Assembly: GCA_900769955.1 (NCBI GenBank)
Contig: CAAGIP010000211.1
Span: 1 to 64,000 of the forward strand
DNA from: Spirochaetia bacterium
Lineage (GTDB): Bacteria; Spirochaetota; Spirochaetia; Sphaerochaetales; Sphaerochaetaceae
Direction of reading: 5' to 3'
Length of the DNA: 64,000 nt
Part shown: positions 54,607 through 64,000 of the stretch, piece after piece
How positions within the stretch are numbered: position 1 is the stretch's first letter
Layout: the number at the start of each line of letters is the position of its first letter
Notes under the pieces: model-generated
The model's database searches: none
What the model saw: the letters and a program-made list of their open reading frames with translations, nothing else
Told to the model about the DNA's origin: nothing
Position numbers and translations under genes: made by a program

Positions 54607-55593
54607 ATGGACAAGATATATACCTTCCTTGAAGACAGGAGCGAGAGATACCTCACTAAAAAAAAGGCCATGAGGGCATATGAGAAGTCGAAGAAAAAGA
54701 CTGTTCTTACAGAGCTCTGGTCCTGGATTGACGCTCTTATGTTCGCGGTAGTTGTCGTAATCCTGCTCAACCAGTTCCTGTTTCAGCTCTTTCTCATCCC
54801 ATCCCCGTCGATGGTATCCACACTGAATGTAGGAGACAGGGTCATCGTCAACAAGATTGCATACGGTGTTGAGCTCTACCCATCAGGTCCTAAGGTATTT
54901 TCCGATTCACGCCGTGTTCAGAGGGATGACATAATAACGTTCTACAACCCGGAATATGATTCCAGAGGCCCGCTTTTCGACATTCTCTCACAGGTTATAT
55001 ATTACGGTACACTTTCCCTTGTGAACATCGACAGAAATCCTGACGGCACCATGGCTGAAAGGCTCTATGTTAAGAGGGCAGTAGGATTCGGAGGTGATAC
55101 AGTAAAGTTTGCTGACGGAAATGTCCTCATCAAACCGGCAGGCTACAGTGATTACATTACCGAAGAAGAGTACAGAAGTGCAAATTCACTCGCAGAAGGA
55201 CCGCACAGAAGTGTTGATGAGACACTCTATGACGGTCTTCATGCCTGGGGCAGGCTCTATGCATATCAGGAGAAGGGAATAAATACAGTTCCCCAGCATC
55301 TGAAAAATTCATATGAGAGCGTGAAGGACTCATATATGTTTGACCGTTACGCATTTGAAACCGAAAGAACTAAGATGATGACACTCCTCGATCCCACCGA
55401 CGCAGCATCAAGAAACGAAAATGCTGTTTACAGATCGGGAATTTATGTTCCTTCCGGTCAGGTACTTCCCCTCGGGGACAACAGGGACAACTCATCTGAC
55501 GGCAGGTACTTCGGCCCCGTCAGTGAGGAAAAGATCAACGGCAGGGTAATAGGCAGGTTCTGGCCGCTTAATGCACTCGGCGGTGTAAAGTAA
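54607..55593 (+). CDS. lepB: Signal peptidase I
   Basis: 328 residues. One N-terminal membrane helix (~35-58) then the catalytic Ser in IPSPSMVSTLNVGDRVIVNK, Lys in LYVKRAVGFGGDTV, and the late box LPLGDNRDNSSDGRYFGPV. It cleaves signal peptides of the many exported proteins. A ~100-residue insertion between the Lys box and the last box makes it longer than Gram-positive forms. Start at the second ATG (54607) by promoter spacing; 54601 is the alternative. Confidence 0.93.
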   Translation: MDKIYTFLEDRSERYLTKKKAMRAYEKSKKKTVLTELWSWIDALMFAVVVVILLNQFLFQLFLIPSPSMVSTLNVGDRVIVNKIAYGVELYPSGPKVFSDSRRVQRDDIITFYNPEYDSRGPLFDILSQVIYYGTLSLVNIDRNPDGTMAERLYVKRAVGFGGDTVKFADGNVLIKPAGYSDYITEEEYRSANSLAEGPHRSVDETLYDGLHAWGRLYAYQEKGINTVPQHLKNSYESVKDSYMFDRYAFETERTKMMTLLDPTDAASRNENAVYRSGIYVPSGQVLPLGDNRDNSSDGRYFGPVSEEKINGRVIGRFWPLNALGGVK

Positions 55594-56714
55594 TGGAAGG
55601 ACTTGACAGGAGCCGGGATGTATCACTTTACATCCACATTCCCTACTGCTATCGAAAATGCGACTACTGTGCTTTTTATTCCATTGAGGACCATAAAACA
55701 TCCGATGAATATTTTTCCGTCCTGATGCGTCAGATTGATGTCATTACGGAAGACTTGAAAAAGCCTTTTCATACCATATTCATAGGGGGAGGAAACCCCG
55801 GTGTGCTCGGTAATGAAAGGCTGCTGGAAATCGCAGCGTCTGCATGCCGTTACGGCAGACCTCATGAATTCACGACTGAGCTCAACCCTGAATCCGTATC
55901 TGCCGACACAGTGCGTCTTACAGAATATTTTGACAGGATAAGCATCGGTGTGCAGTCCTTCAGTGATGATGTGCTGAAAATTCTCGGAAGAAATGCTTCA
56001 GCCAAAACTGCCCATAGGGCACTTGAAATCCTATCTGACATAAAAAGATCAAAAGACATAAGGCTTAACGGGGACATAATTACCTCCGTTCCTGGCTCAT
56101 CGTATGAGAGGACGCTATCTGACATCCGGACACTTAATTCCTTCGGAGTCGATCATATTTCACTTTATTCACTTTCGCTTGAGGAAGGAACTCCTCTGGC
56201 AGGCAGGGTTCTTCCGCTGGATGAGGAAAGTGACAGAATATGTCTTGAAAAAAGCTGGGAAATTCTGAAGGACCTTGGCTTTGAGCACTACGAAGTCAGC
56301 AACTTTGCCCGTCCGGGAGCAAGGTCCCTTCATAACAGTGTTTACTGGCAGCTGGGACAGTACATAGGGCTTGGGCCTTCCGCAGAGAGCAGTCTTGGAT
56401 GGAAAAAGTGCATCTCCCTTCGTCAGAAGGACAGTGTTGAGGAATATCTTTCCGACCCTTCATTCGATGCCTATCTTCTAAGTGCAGGAGAACTTGGGGA
56501 AGAATTCCTTCTTACTTCGCTGAGGACTTCCGACGGAATTGACAAAATGAATTACAGCATGAGGTTCGATGAGGATTTTGATGAGAGATTTTCTTCTTTC
56601 ATAACCGATCTTGATCCTTCATGGTATATCAATACAGCGGAAAAGTTTGCACTTACGGAAGATGGGTTTATGTTGCTGGACAGGATAATCCTTGCACTTG
56701 CAATGGCTCTTTAG
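55593..56714 (+). CDS. hemW: Radical SAM haem chaperone HemW-like
   Basis: 373 residues. N-terminal SLYIHIPYCYRKCDYCAFYS has the CX3CX2C cluster; FHTIFIGGGNPGVLG, RISIGVQSFSDDVL and HYEVSNFARPGARSLHNSVYW are typical of HemW/HemN-like proteins. It lacks features of true HemN coproporphyrinogen dehydrogenase (which needs CX2CX3C plus an extra Cys and a different N-terminus), so a haem-transfer role is more likely. ATG overlaps the lepB stop (TAATG). Confidence 0.88.
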   Translation: MEGLDRSRDVSLYIHIPYCYRKCDYCAFYSIEDHKTSDEYFSVLMRQIDVITEDLKKPFHTIFIGGGNPGVLGNERLLEIAASACRYGRPHEFTTELNPESVSADTVRLTEYFDRISIGVQSFSDDVLKILGRNASAKTAHRALEILSDIKRSKDIRLNGDIITSVPGSSYERTLSDIRTLNSFGVDHISLYSLSLEEGTPLAGRVLPLDEESDRICLEKSWEILKDLGFEHYEVSNFARPGARSLHNSVYWQLGQYIGLGPSAESSLGWKKCISLRQKDSVEEYLSDPSFDAYLLSAGELGEEFLLTSLRTSDGIDKMNYSMRFDEDFDERFSSFITDLDPSWYINTAEKFALTEDGFMLLDRIILALAMAL

Positions 56715-56743
56715 AAAAAATTGCATCACTTTCCGCGACAATG

Positions 56744-56773
56744 TTGACCTGATAATTTTATTTGTGCTAAGTT
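56744..56773 (+). promoter_or_regulatory. Candidate promoter of yebC-ruv operon
   Basis: TTGACC (56744-56749), 18 bases, TAAGTT (56768-56773). A leader of about 35 bases would carry AAGGGG before the yebC ATG. Other -10 choices exist in this A+T-rich stretch. Confidence 0.4.
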
Positions 56774-56814
56774 AATATAGTTGTAAAAATCTAATTCATC
56801 ATAAGGGGTTTAAT

Positions 56815-57558
56815 ATGTCTGGCCACAGTAAATGGGCAACTATCAAACATGCAAAAGGTATCGCGGACGCTAAACGTGGACAAAAGTTCACAAAGCTTAT
56901 CAAGGAAATCACAGTAGCTGCTAAGCAGGGCGGTCCTGATCCTAACTCCAATGCTACCCTCAGAACGGCAATCCTTAAGGCCAAGGCTGAGAACATGCCG
57001 AAAGATAACATTGAAAGGGCGATCAAGAAAGCTACAGGCGAAGGTGCCGCAACCAGCTATTTCGAACTTACATACGAAGGATATGCTCCCGGCGGAGTCG
57101 CAATCATCATTGACACACTTACCGATAACAAGAACAGAACTGCAGCTGACGTGCGTTCAACTCTCACAAAGCTCGGCGGTTCACTCGGTGCAACAGGCTG
57201 TGTCTCTTACATGTTCCAGACCAAGGGTGTGATCACATACAGTGAGGAGAAATACAGCGAGGATCAGATCTTCGAAGCCGCTCTCGATAACGGTGCCGAG
57301 GATGTAAGCAGCGCTGACGGTGTCATCGAAGTTACAACAGCTCCCGCTGATTTCGCTTCCGTTCTTGAAGCTATGCAGGCTGCAGGCTTTGAGCAGGAGA
57401 GTGCGGATATCCAGAAGATCGCTGATCAGACCGTCACACTCGACAACGAGAGAGCCAACAAGGTTCTCAAGATCGTTGAGCGCCTCGAGGATCTTGAGGA
57501 TGTCCAGATGGTCTCCACAAACCTTGATCTGCCGGATGATTTCGAAGCAGAGGCATGA
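56815..57558 (+). CDS. yebC: YebC/TACO1-family translation or transcription factor
   Basis: 247 residues. GHSKWATIKHAKGIADAKRG is the invariant start, with NMPKDNIERAIKKATGEG and YEGYAPGGVAIIIDTLTDNKNRTAADVR (part) following. Recent work assigns YebC a role at ribosomes translating proline stretches; older work as a DNA-binding regulator. AAGGGG precedes the ATG. Linked to ruvC by 6 bases, the usual arrangement. Confidence 0.96.
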   Translation: MSGHSKWATIKHAKGIADAKRGQKFTKLIKEITVAAKQGGPDPNSNATLRTAILKAKAENMPKDNIERAIKKATGEGAATSYFELTYEGYAPGGVAIIIDTLTDNKNRTAADVRSTLTKLGGSLGATGCVSYMFQTKGVITYSEEKYSEDQIFEAALDNGAEDVSSADGVIEVTTAPADFASVLEAMQAAGFEQESADIQKIADQTVTLDNERANKVLKIVERLEDLEDVQMVSTNLDLPDDFEAEA

Positions 57559-57564
57559 TGATAC

Positions 57565-58056
57565 ATGGTAATCCTAGGTATTGACCCAGGATTGGCTAAT
57601 ACAGGCTGGGGTGTTGTTGAAGTTGTGAATCAGCGCTACCGGCCTGTTTCTTTTGGTGTCATCACCACAAAGACCGATACGGCCCTTCCTGACAGGATTT
57701 ATTCGATCGCTGCCGAGTGCGGCCGCATCGCGAAGGAACACGGCGTGCATGCCGTGTCGATGGAAGAAGTGTTCTTCACGAAGAACATCTCTTCAGCGCT
57801 CAGCGTTGCAAAGGTCATAGGAGCGATTTCCTATGAGATGAGAAGACTGGAAATTCCGGTCACTCTCTTCAGTCCGCCTCAGATCAAGACCGCGGTTACC
57901 GGAATCGGAACAGCGGATAAGAACCAGGTCCAGCAGATGGTTAAGATACTGCTGGGACTCAGCACCATACCGAAGCCGGATCATGCTGCTGACGCGCTTG
58001 CTGACTGCATCACATATGCGGTCTTCAATGCAACAAATATAAGACTGGGAAGGTAA
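57565..58056 (+). CDS. ruvC: Holliday junction resolvase RuvC
   Basis: 163 residues. Metal-binding acidic residues appear in ILGIDPGLANTGWG, SMEEVFFTKN and PDHAADALADCITYA. It nicks Holliday junctions in partnership with RuvAB, encoded directly downstream. Confidence 0.97.
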   Translation: MVILGIDPGLANTGWGVVEVVNQRYRPVSFGVITTKTDTALPDRIYSIAAECGRIAKEHGVHAVSMEEVFFTKNISSALSVAKVIGAISYEMRRLEIPVTLFSPPQIKTAVTGIGTADKNQVQQMVKILLGLSTIPKPDHAADALADCITYAVFNATNIRLGR

Positions 58057-58059
58057 GAT

Positions 58060-58683
58060 ATGATAAATGCCCTTAACGGCAAGATTGTCACTGTCGATCA
58101 GAACAGCCTGATCATAAACGTGGGAGGAGTTGAGTTCTTCGTTGAAATCTCAACACAGGCTGCCTCCTATTTTTCATCACTGTCAAAAACCGAGGACCAG
58201 AGGGTCCTCACGAAATACATCGTCAGGGAAGATGCGGCACTGCTTTACGGCTTTAAAGACCGCTGGGAACGTGACTGCTTCAACCAGCTCCAGACAGTAC
58301 CCGGAATAGGTGCCAAGCAGGCACTGAAGATCCTTTCAGCGATTTCTGTAAACGACTTCGTGAAGGCCCTCGACCAGAGGGACATCACGACTCTTTCGCG
58401 CATCCCCGGAATCGGTGCGAAGTCCGCGCAGAAACTCATCCTGATGCTGAGGGATACGCTTGTCATCACCGATGACAGTCCAAGCGGTGTTGAGAATGTC
58501 GACAAGGCCAATAAGCAGTGGGCCGATGTCGCGGACTCCCTTGCAGGCATGGGCTTTGACAGGAAGAATGTCTACAGAACACTTGATAAAGTCCTTAAGG
58601 AAGAGGAAGATAAAATCAGAACGATGGATCACGGTTCTGCCGAAGCGTACATCTTCCCGATTCTGTTAAGGAGACTTTCATGA
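58060..58683 (+). CDS. ruvA: Holliday junction helicase subunit RuvA
   Basis: 207 residues. N-terminal OB fold ([20 protein letters not shown]), tandem helix-hairpin-helix motifs ([26 protein letters not shown]) and a C-terminal RuvB-binding domain. GGAAGG precedes the ATG; the stop overlaps ruvB by four bases. Confidence 0.97.
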   Translation: MINALNGKIVTVDQNSLIINVGGVEFFVEISTQAASYFSSLSKTEDQRVLTKYIVREDAALLYGFKDRWERDCFNQLQTVPGIGAKQALKILSAISVNDFVKALDQRDITTLSRIPGIGAKSAQKLILMLRDTLVITDDSPSGVENVDKANKQWADVADSLAGMGFDRKNVYRTLDKVLKEEEDKIRTMDHGSAEAYIFPILLRRLS

Positions 58684-59735
58684 GCGATAACGAGAAATAC
58701 ACCGAAGACGATTCACCGGTCAGCGTCACTCTTCAGCCATCCGATGAGAACAACGAGAACATACTGCGTCCCCAGTATTTAAGCGAATTCCAGGGACAGC
58801 CGAGACTTAAGGAAAATCTTTCGATCTTCATACAGGCTGCCCGCGACAGGAATGAAGCGCTTGATCACACATTTCTGGTAGGACCTCCGGGACTCGGAAA
58901 GACAACGCTTGCCGCAATCATCGCCAAGGAAATGCACTCCGAGATCAGGATGACAAGCGCACCTGCGCTGGACAAGCCGAAGGATCTTGCCGGAATTCTT
59001 ACAAACGTAACCGAAAACTCAATCTTCTTCATCGATGAAATCCATCGTCTCAAGCCTGCGCTTGAGGAGATGCTTTACATAGCGATGGAAGACTTTGAGA
59101 TCGACTGGGTGATAGGGCAGGGGCCGAGTGCCAGGACGATGAGGGTTCCGCTTCCCAAGTTCACGCTTGTAGGCGCGACAACCAAGGCCGGTGCCGTTTC
59201 AACTCCGCTTTCCGAGCGCTTCGGCATTAACTGTCACCTTGAGTATTACGATGATGAGGAGCTTAAGAAGATCATCCTGCGCTCAGCAAAGATCCTGAAC
59301 TGTAAAATCGAGGACGATGCCGCTTCAATGCTGGCACACTGCTCAAGAGGTACGCCGAGAATTGCCAACAGGCTTCTGAAGCGCCTCAGGGACTTTGCCG
59401 ACATCCTTTCCGACGGTGTGATCAACACAAGGATAGTGACGCACGGACTGACCAAGCTCGGTATTGACGAAAACGGGCTTGAGCGCCAGGACAGGAACAT
59501 CCTGAAAACGATCATCGAGTTCTACGACGGGGGACCCGTCGGTGCGGACACTCTTTCCATCAGCGTGGGAGAGGCAGTCGAGACGCTTGAGGATTTCTAT
59601 GAACCCTACCTGATACAGCAGGGTTATCTCAAGAGAACCCCTAGGGGCAGATGCGTGACGGCAAAGGCATATGAGCTGCTCGGAATCGGGGAAAAAGGAA
59701 GGAAAACAGATGCTGACCAGGGAATTCTTTTTTGA
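58680..59735 (+). CDS. ruvB: Holliday junction helicase motor RuvB
   Basis: 351 residues. Walker [17 protein letters not shown], Walker [12 protein letters not shown], sensor [19 protein letters not shown] and the arginine finger region are intact; the C-terminal winged helix ends [20 protein letters not shown]. The 3' end overlaps queA by 26 bases. Confidence 0.98.
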   Translation: MSDNEKYTEDDSPVSVTLQPSDENNENILRPQYLSEFQGQPRLKENLSIFIQAARDRNEALDHTFLVGPPGLGKTTLAAIIAKEMHSEIRMTSAPALDKPKDLAGILTNVTENSIFFIDEIHRLKPALEEMLYIAMEDFEIDWVIGQGPSARTMRVPLPKFTLVGATTKAGAVSTPLSERFGINCHLEYYDDEELKKIILRSAKILNCKIEDDAASMLAHCSRGTPRIANRLLKRLRDFADILSDGVINTRIVTHGLTKLGIDENGLERQDRNILKTIIEFYDGGPVGADTLSISVGEAVETLEDFYEPYLIQQGYLKRTPRGRCVTAKAYELLGIGEKGRKTDADQGILF

Positions 59736-60762
59736 TCTTCCCGAAGAACTTATAGCACAGGTGCCCTCAGACAGGAGAGGTGAAGACCGTCTCCTGCTGC
59801 TTGACCGCACGACGGGTGAATACCGCGACATGATGATGAAGGACTTTCCTTCCCTCATTCCGGATAACTCCGTTCTGGTAGTCAATAACTCAAAGGTAAG
59901 AAAGGCCAGAACCTACGGAGAGACTGAAAACGGAGGAAAGGTGGAGTTCCTGTTCCTTGAGGAAAATGAGGACCACACCTGGAAGTGCATGTGCAACAGG
60001 AACAAAAAACAGAAGGAAGGCCGTGTATATACTTTCCGTGACAGCGCAGGAAACGCAATTGAGAATGCAGTGCTTCTGAAAAAGGAAGATGACGGAAGTG
60101 TCATCCTTTCCTTTGCAGCTCCTCTCTCCGAAGAGTTCTTTTCCCTTGTCGGTCACGTTCCGCTTCCTCCATACATCAAGAGGGAAGACACATTTGCCGA
60201 TGAAAACAGGTATCAGACAGTGTACTCAAAGAACCTCGGTTCAGTTGCCTCCCCGACTGCGGGACTTCACTTCACGCCTGAAATCCTGGAGGAGATTAAA
60301 GCAAGAGGAATCGAGATATATGAAGTGACGCTTCATGTCGGCCCAGGCACATTTCTTCCCGTAAGAAGTGAGAATGTCGAGGACCACCATATGCACTATG
60401 AAAGGTACACTGTGAGCGAGGAGACTGCAAATGCCCTGAATGAAGCCAAAAGGAATGGCCGGCAGATAGTAGCGGTCGGAACAACCAGTGTGAGGACACT
60501 TGAAAGCGCGGCGGATGAAAACGGCATCATCAGGGCCGGAACGGAAAGAACGAACATCTTCATCCGTCCCGGTTATAAGTGGAAGGCCGTCGACAGCCTG
60601 CTGACGAACTTCCACACTCCGGAATCCACACTGCTTATGCTGGTATCGGCATTTGCAGGAAAGGAAAACATAATGAATGCATACTCACATGCTATAGAGG
60701 AGCGTTACCGCTTCTTCAGCTATGGGGATGCGATGTTCATAAGACTGAAGAAACGAAGCTGA
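59710..60762 (+). CDS. queA: S-adenosylmethionine:tRNA ribosyltransferase-isomerase
   Basis: 350 residues, penultimate step of queuosine biosynthesis. [51 protein letters not shown] (part) and [26 protein letters not shown] (part) are the family blocks, and [30 protein letters not shown] is the C-terminal one. ATG 59710 follows GGAAGGAAAACAG and gives the standard start. It overlaps the convergent tmk by 26 bases. Confidence 0.97.
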   Translation: MLTREFFFDLPEELIAQVPSDRRGEDRLLLLDRTTGEYRDMMMKDFPSLIPDNSVLVVNNSKVRKARTYGETENGGKVEFLFLEENEDHTWKCMCNRNKKQKEGRVYTFRDSAGNAIENAVLLKKEDDGSVILSFAAPLSEEFFSLVGHVPLPPYIKREDTFADENRYQTVYSKNLGSVASPTAGLHFTPEILEEIKARGIEIYEVTLHVGPGTFLPVRSENVEDHHMHYERYTVSEETANALNEAKRNGRQIVAVGTTSVRTLESAADENGIIRAGTERTNIFIRPGYKWKAVDSLLTNFHTPESTLLMLVSAFAGKENIMNAYSHAIEERYRFFSYGDAMFIRLKKRS

Positions 60763-61351
60763 TTATCTCCTTTGTGATTTCATCCATTGACTTTGTCCCG
60801 TCAACCCTGAGGAAGCTGACACCATCCGGAAGGGTCTTGAAGATCCGGTCAAAGTTCGCCCTTACTTTTTCAAGATAGCTCTTCTTCTCGAAGAGCTCTT
60901 TTTCTTCTCCGCGGGAATCAATTCTTTTCATGCATACATCAACGGGTGCATCTACGTAGATCACAATGGATGGGGAGGGAAAATCGTTGACTGACCTGAC
61001 AAACGCCTCATCGACATTCACACTCTGATATGCAAATGAGGAATAGAAGTACCTGTCACTTATCTCAACAGTCCCGCCTTCGATCCCGTTAACAATGCCG
61101 TTTGGCCCATAGAGATGATCTTCCCTGTCAGAAGCATAGAGCAGGGCAAGGGCTTTCGGCGTGGTCGTGACCCTGTGGCGGAGTACATCCCGGACAAGGG
61201 CACCTATCGGCCTACCCGTCGGCTCTGCAGAGAGCCTGACTGAACGGCCCGAAGAAGTGAAATAATCCCTCAGGGCCCTGGCCTGGGACGATTTACCGCT
61301 CCCGTCGAGCCCTTCAAAAACTATAAAATCCTTAAGTATCGTTTCATTCAT
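60737..61351 (-). CDS. tmk: Thymidylate kinase
   Basis: 204 residues. P-loop FIVFEGLDGSGKSSQARAL, AEPTGRPIGALVRDVL and the DR motif VEISDRYFYSSFAYQ are conserved; IVIYVDAPVDVCMKRI follows. It phosphorylates dTMP. The ATG at 61351 gives a canonical N-terminus; the longer frame adds an unrelated basic segment. No good Shine-Dalgarno was seen. Divergent from the TamB-like gene. Confidence 0.93.
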   Translation of the reverse strand: MNETILKDFIVFEGLDGSGKSSQARALRDYFTSSGRSVRLSAEPTGRPIGALVRDVLRHRVTTTPKALALLYASDREDHLYGPNGIVNGIEGGTVEISDRYFYSSFAYQSVNVDEAFVRSVNDFPSPSIVIYVDAPVDVCMKRIDSRGEEKELFEKKSYLEKVRANFDRIFKTLPDGVSFLRVDGTKSMDEITKEIISFVSSVL

Positions 61352-61410
61352 ACTGTCTTTTGCATCGATATTTGTTATTATTGAATAAGATATCAGAAAA
61401 CGGGGCAGAG

Positions 61411-64000
61411 ATGAAATATCATACGACACTAACAACAGCAGTAATTTCATTCCTGATACTGTCCGTATTCGTGTTCGTTTCCGTTTTCGCATGTTTTGAG
61501 CTCAATATCGATTCTCCCGGTTACCTTGTGCTTTCACTCATCGATGACAGGATTAGTCTGCCGGATGACTATGATTTCTCATACAGTGACATTGACAGGA
61601 TAATGAGTTCTTCAGTCACGGTTAACGGGATTAAAGTGGAAACACCGGCATTCATACTGGAAGCCGATAAGCTTACCGTGTATGAAAACCCGTTTTCACT
61701 TCTGAAAAGCTTCCTCACGGGAAAGGGAAGGATAGAGGCTGATGCCGATGATGTGAGACTTATTCTGAAACAGCCTGAAAAGACACAGAGCGCTCAAGCT
61801 TTAACACCGGAAGAAATAATTGAACTCATCAGGGGCCTTGACGATGCTTCCTCATTACTCCCTGATTCAGTTTTGAAAAAGCTTTCATATTCATTCAATA
61901 TCAGGAATATGTCAGTCACTGCGGGAAACATAAGCGTTGCCAGACTGAAGTGCAACCTCCAGGTTGATGAGAATTATGTCTTCCGCTCCTTCGTGACCGA
62001 GATTCCCGAGTTCACATACGAAGGAACATCAATAAAGGCACTTGCCCTCAAGGCAGGAAACGACGGAAAACTGTATTCCCTGGCACTTTCAGGGGATAAG
62101 ATCATGAGCAGTACAGATGCCTTCAGCATCTCAGTTGAGCAGCCCAGAATCTCGATGGAATTTCCTTCCTTCAGGAGTCTTGAGCTCTATGATCTCCCGA
62201 TTGTGCTCTCATCATCAGACGTTGCCCTGACGGTGGGGGATGTGAATGCACGTCTTGAAGGTATGAAATTTGAAGCGTCAGACGGTGTGCTGTACTGGGA
62301 GACAGGAAAAATAAATTCCGCTTTGAGCTCTTACTCACTTTCAGCTGATCCCATTACCGGTGTATTTGACTTCACTGCCGATGACGGTGCCGTACTGAGT
62401 CTGAAACTGAAGGATGAACTTGTACTTCTTCAGGACGGAGAAAGAGTTGCCAGAATCAGTGACATTGAGGCAGATGCCACATATCTTACCGCTCTCAGCG
62501 TGAGCGCGGGGGCAGGGGAAGCGGAAATCAGTAAGCTTTCGGATCTGACATCAGGCTATATCAGCGATGCAGGTCTGTCATCCGTTACCTTCACTATGCA
62601 GCACAGTGATGCCGAAACCTTTGCAGATGCATCGTTCCTGCTTTCACTCGTAAGCGGGAACTCACTGATAGACGGAACATCGGCTGAAATAAGCGGAGAT
62701 GTCTATCTGAAGGGAAAGAAAGCTGAGGAATTATCCATCTCCCTTGAAAACATAGAAACCCCCTCCCTTCCCGACACGCTCAGTGCACGCTTCGGCTTCA
62801 GTAACGGAGATTACAGCGCCAACCTTAATTATCAGGACATGCTGACTCTCAGCGGAAGGTATGGTGAGACCTACAGCGGAGAGCTTACGCTCTCAGGCTT
62901 CAGGGCTGACAGGCTCAATATGCTGATAGACAACTATTTCCCGATCGTGAAGAGGTATATCGGAAGCGATACTCTCATGAACGGATACCTCAGGGTACTT
63001 TCTGACAGGAATGGAAAGGGAAGCCTTTACTCCTCGATCGCATTGGATGGCATCCACTTCAATGAAAGGGTTTTCGGTCTGGCATCGGGCTTAAGCGCCT
63101 CCGTTACCGACATTGGAATTGAGGACATAAGACTGACGCTTACAAGTGAACTTCTCAGATTCAGCTACGACGGAAGCGTGAGCTACCAGACCTTCCTTCC
63201 CGAAGGTGCCTTCACCGCTTCACTTACCCAGACAGGTAAACAGCTGTTCTCCCTGTCCATCACTCCCGGCCAAAAGGAATATGATTTCACGGCAAGACTT
63301 CTTGAACGCAGTCAGGGATATCTCAAAGGAAAGATCAACTGGGCACGTAAGGACATAATTCAGGCGCTTGGCGAGATCAGAAGCAGCGCAAGCCTCTATC
63401 CCTTCGACCTTTCGATCGACCTCGGGGCAGGAAGGGCTGATCTGCTTTCTGACAACATGCTCCTGACAGTCGATTACTCCGACCAGCTCGACATATTCCT
63501 TTCATTTGATTCATTCCCACTTCCCGTGAGCGACCTTTCGGTACAGCCCATCACGATTGACGGCTCATTATCATACTACTTCAACTTCGCCGAGCAGATA
63601 AGCCTTTTGACGATCACGGATCTGGCATTCAGGAACATCAGGTACATAAAGTCAAATCCCGAGATCATAGTAAACGGCTCCTACAGCGACATGGCTGTGA
63701 CTCTTGACAGGATAACGTGGCGTGACGGGTTTTCAGAACTCAGCGGCACTCTCGTCTGGCCGATAAGCGAAAGAAGGCTCGCAATGACGCTCGGAAACGA
63801 TGGTGAGCGCCTTAACATATCGTTTCTTAAGGATGGCAGTAACTATACCGGTGCAATTACAGTTGATTCCCTGATCCTTGACAGATTCGGCTTTTCGGAT
63901 GCACGTCTCAGTGCGGCCCTTATCGGAAGCGGGGAGAGCACCAGCGCCTTTGATTTCTCAGGTGAGCTTTCGGTATCCCCCTCCGACGGGAGTGAACGTT
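61411..64000 (+). CDS. TamB/AsmA-like envelope protein, partial (runs off right edge)
   Basis: An open frame of at least 863 codons continues past the window. After an N-terminal membrane helix (TTAVISFLILSVFVFVSVFA), DIDRIMSSSVTVNGIKVETPAF and later KLTVYENPFSLLKSFLTGKG resemble AsmA/TamB amphipathic beta-groove proteins that bridge inner and outer membranes for lipid or protein transport. The body is a monotonous run of short beta-strands with Ser/Asp turns and few Cys. GGGGCAGAG precedes the ATG. The diagnostic C-terminal DUF490 part is beyond the window, so the family call is provisional. Confidence 0.7.
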   Translation, partial: MKYHTTLTTAVISFLILSVFVFVSVFACFELNIDSPGYLVLSLIDDRISLPDDYDFSYSDIDRIMSSSVTVNGIKVETPAFILEADKLTVYENPFSLLKSFLTGKGRIEADADDVRLILKQPEKTQSAQALTPEEIIELIRGLDDASSLLPDSVLKKLSYSFNIRNMSVTAGNISVARLKCNLQVDENYVFRSFVTEIPEFTYEGTSIKALALKAGNDGKLYSLALSGDKIMSSTDAFSISVEQPRISMEFPSFRSLELYDLPIVLSSSDVALTVGDVNARLEGMKFEASDGVLYWETGKINSALSSYSLSADPITGVFDFTADDGAVLSLKLKDELVLLQDGERVARISDIEADATYLTALSVSAGAGEAEISKLSDLTSGYISDAGLSSVTFTMQHSDAETFADASFLLSLVSGNSLIDGTSAEISGDVYLKGKKAEELSISLENIETPSLPDTLSARFGFSNGDYSANLNYQDMLTLSGRYGETYSGELTLSGFRADRLNMLIDNYFPIVKRYIGSDTLMNGYLRVLSDRNGKGSLYSSIALDGIHFNERVFGLASGLSASVTDIGIEDIRLTLTSELLRFSYDGSVSYQTFLPEGAFTASLTQTGKQLFSLSITPGQKEYDFTARLLERSQGYLKGKINWARKDIIQALGEIRSSASLYPFDLSIDLGAGRADLLSDNMLLTVDYSDQLDIFLSFDSFPLPVSDLSVQPITIDGSLSYYFNFAEQISLLTITDLAFRNIRYIKSNPEIIVNGSYSDMAVTLDRITWRDGFSELSGTLVWPISERRLAMTLGNDGERLNISFLKDGSNYTGAITVDSLILDRFGFSDARLSAALIGSGESTSAFDFSGELSVSPSDGSER

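Noticed and set aside
55593..56714. Calling this gene hemN (coproporphyrinogen dehydrogenase)
   Set aside because: The cysteine pattern and length fit HemW; no other haem biosynthesis genes are nearby.

Overview
The window is a compact chromosomal segment, close to half G+C, with short gaps and many overlapping stop/start codons. The gene set points to a diderm spirochaete, most likely of the Sphaerochaeta-like gut or free-living lineage. The evidence is a seven-gene V/A-type ATPase operon in the order E, DUF2764, A, B, D, I, K, an LptD-like outer-membrane protein, a TamB/AsmA-like protein, many lipoproteins, and the absence of F-type ATPase genes. The taxonomic placement is inference from gene content. 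I see no phage, insertion sequence, CRISPR array or plasmid-type region.

Layout. 1-2.4 kb: a lipoprotein running off the left edge, an enlarged uracil phosphoribosyltransferase, and adk. 2.4-5.4 kb: a GH13 alpha-glucan hydrolase and an exported protein of unknown function. 5.4-14 kb: tRNA-Val, a PLP-homeostasis protein, RluD-type pseudouridine synthase, a metallo-hydrolase, a pentapeptide protein, RsgA, MutS2, a drug/metabolite transporter and an acetyltransferase. 14-19 kb: a two-subunit aconitase X enzyme, an Old Yellow Enzyme-type Fe-S flavoprotein and uridine phosphorylase. 19-26.4 kb: the V-ATPase operon. 26.4-28.4 kb: a GntR/YtrA-type regulator with its own palindromic operator and an ABC exporter. 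28.4-39.6 kb: a broken arsenate reductase, a shortened YhcH-like protein, then ispG-uvrA-lptD-phoH-pgpH-ybeY. 39.7-46.5 kb: lower glycolysis (gap, pgk, tpiA), secG, a parvulin-type chaperone, nusB, map and a purine-type phosphoribosyltransferase. 46.5-54.5 kb: envelope lipoproteins, folD, miaB, a sirtuin, tmRNA with smpB, and a membrane-anchored PEGA/formylglycine-enzyme-like protein. 54.6-64 kb: lepB, hemW, yebC, ruvCAB, queA, tmk and a long TamB-like protein cut by the right edge.

Most genes are housekeeping. The feature that stands out is in the spacing of regulatory signals. At least eight transcription units have a sigma70-like -10 box 6-7 bases upstream of the ATG and no Shine-Dalgarno sequence, which predicts mRNAs that begin at the start codon. 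Two divergent gene pairs (pentapeptide/rsgA and the PEGA protein/lepB) share one TTGTCAA core that serves as the -35 box in both directions. Other points of interest are an adk terminator hairpin that contains the ribosome binding site of the next gene, a motif shared by the adk and V-ATPase leader regions, a divergent and orphan aconitase X, an arsC gene split by one nonsense codon, and an 18-residue tmRNA tag.

Start codons given here often differ from the longest open frame. They were moved to match Shine-Dalgarno sites, signal peptides, family N-termini or the leaderless promoter spacing.
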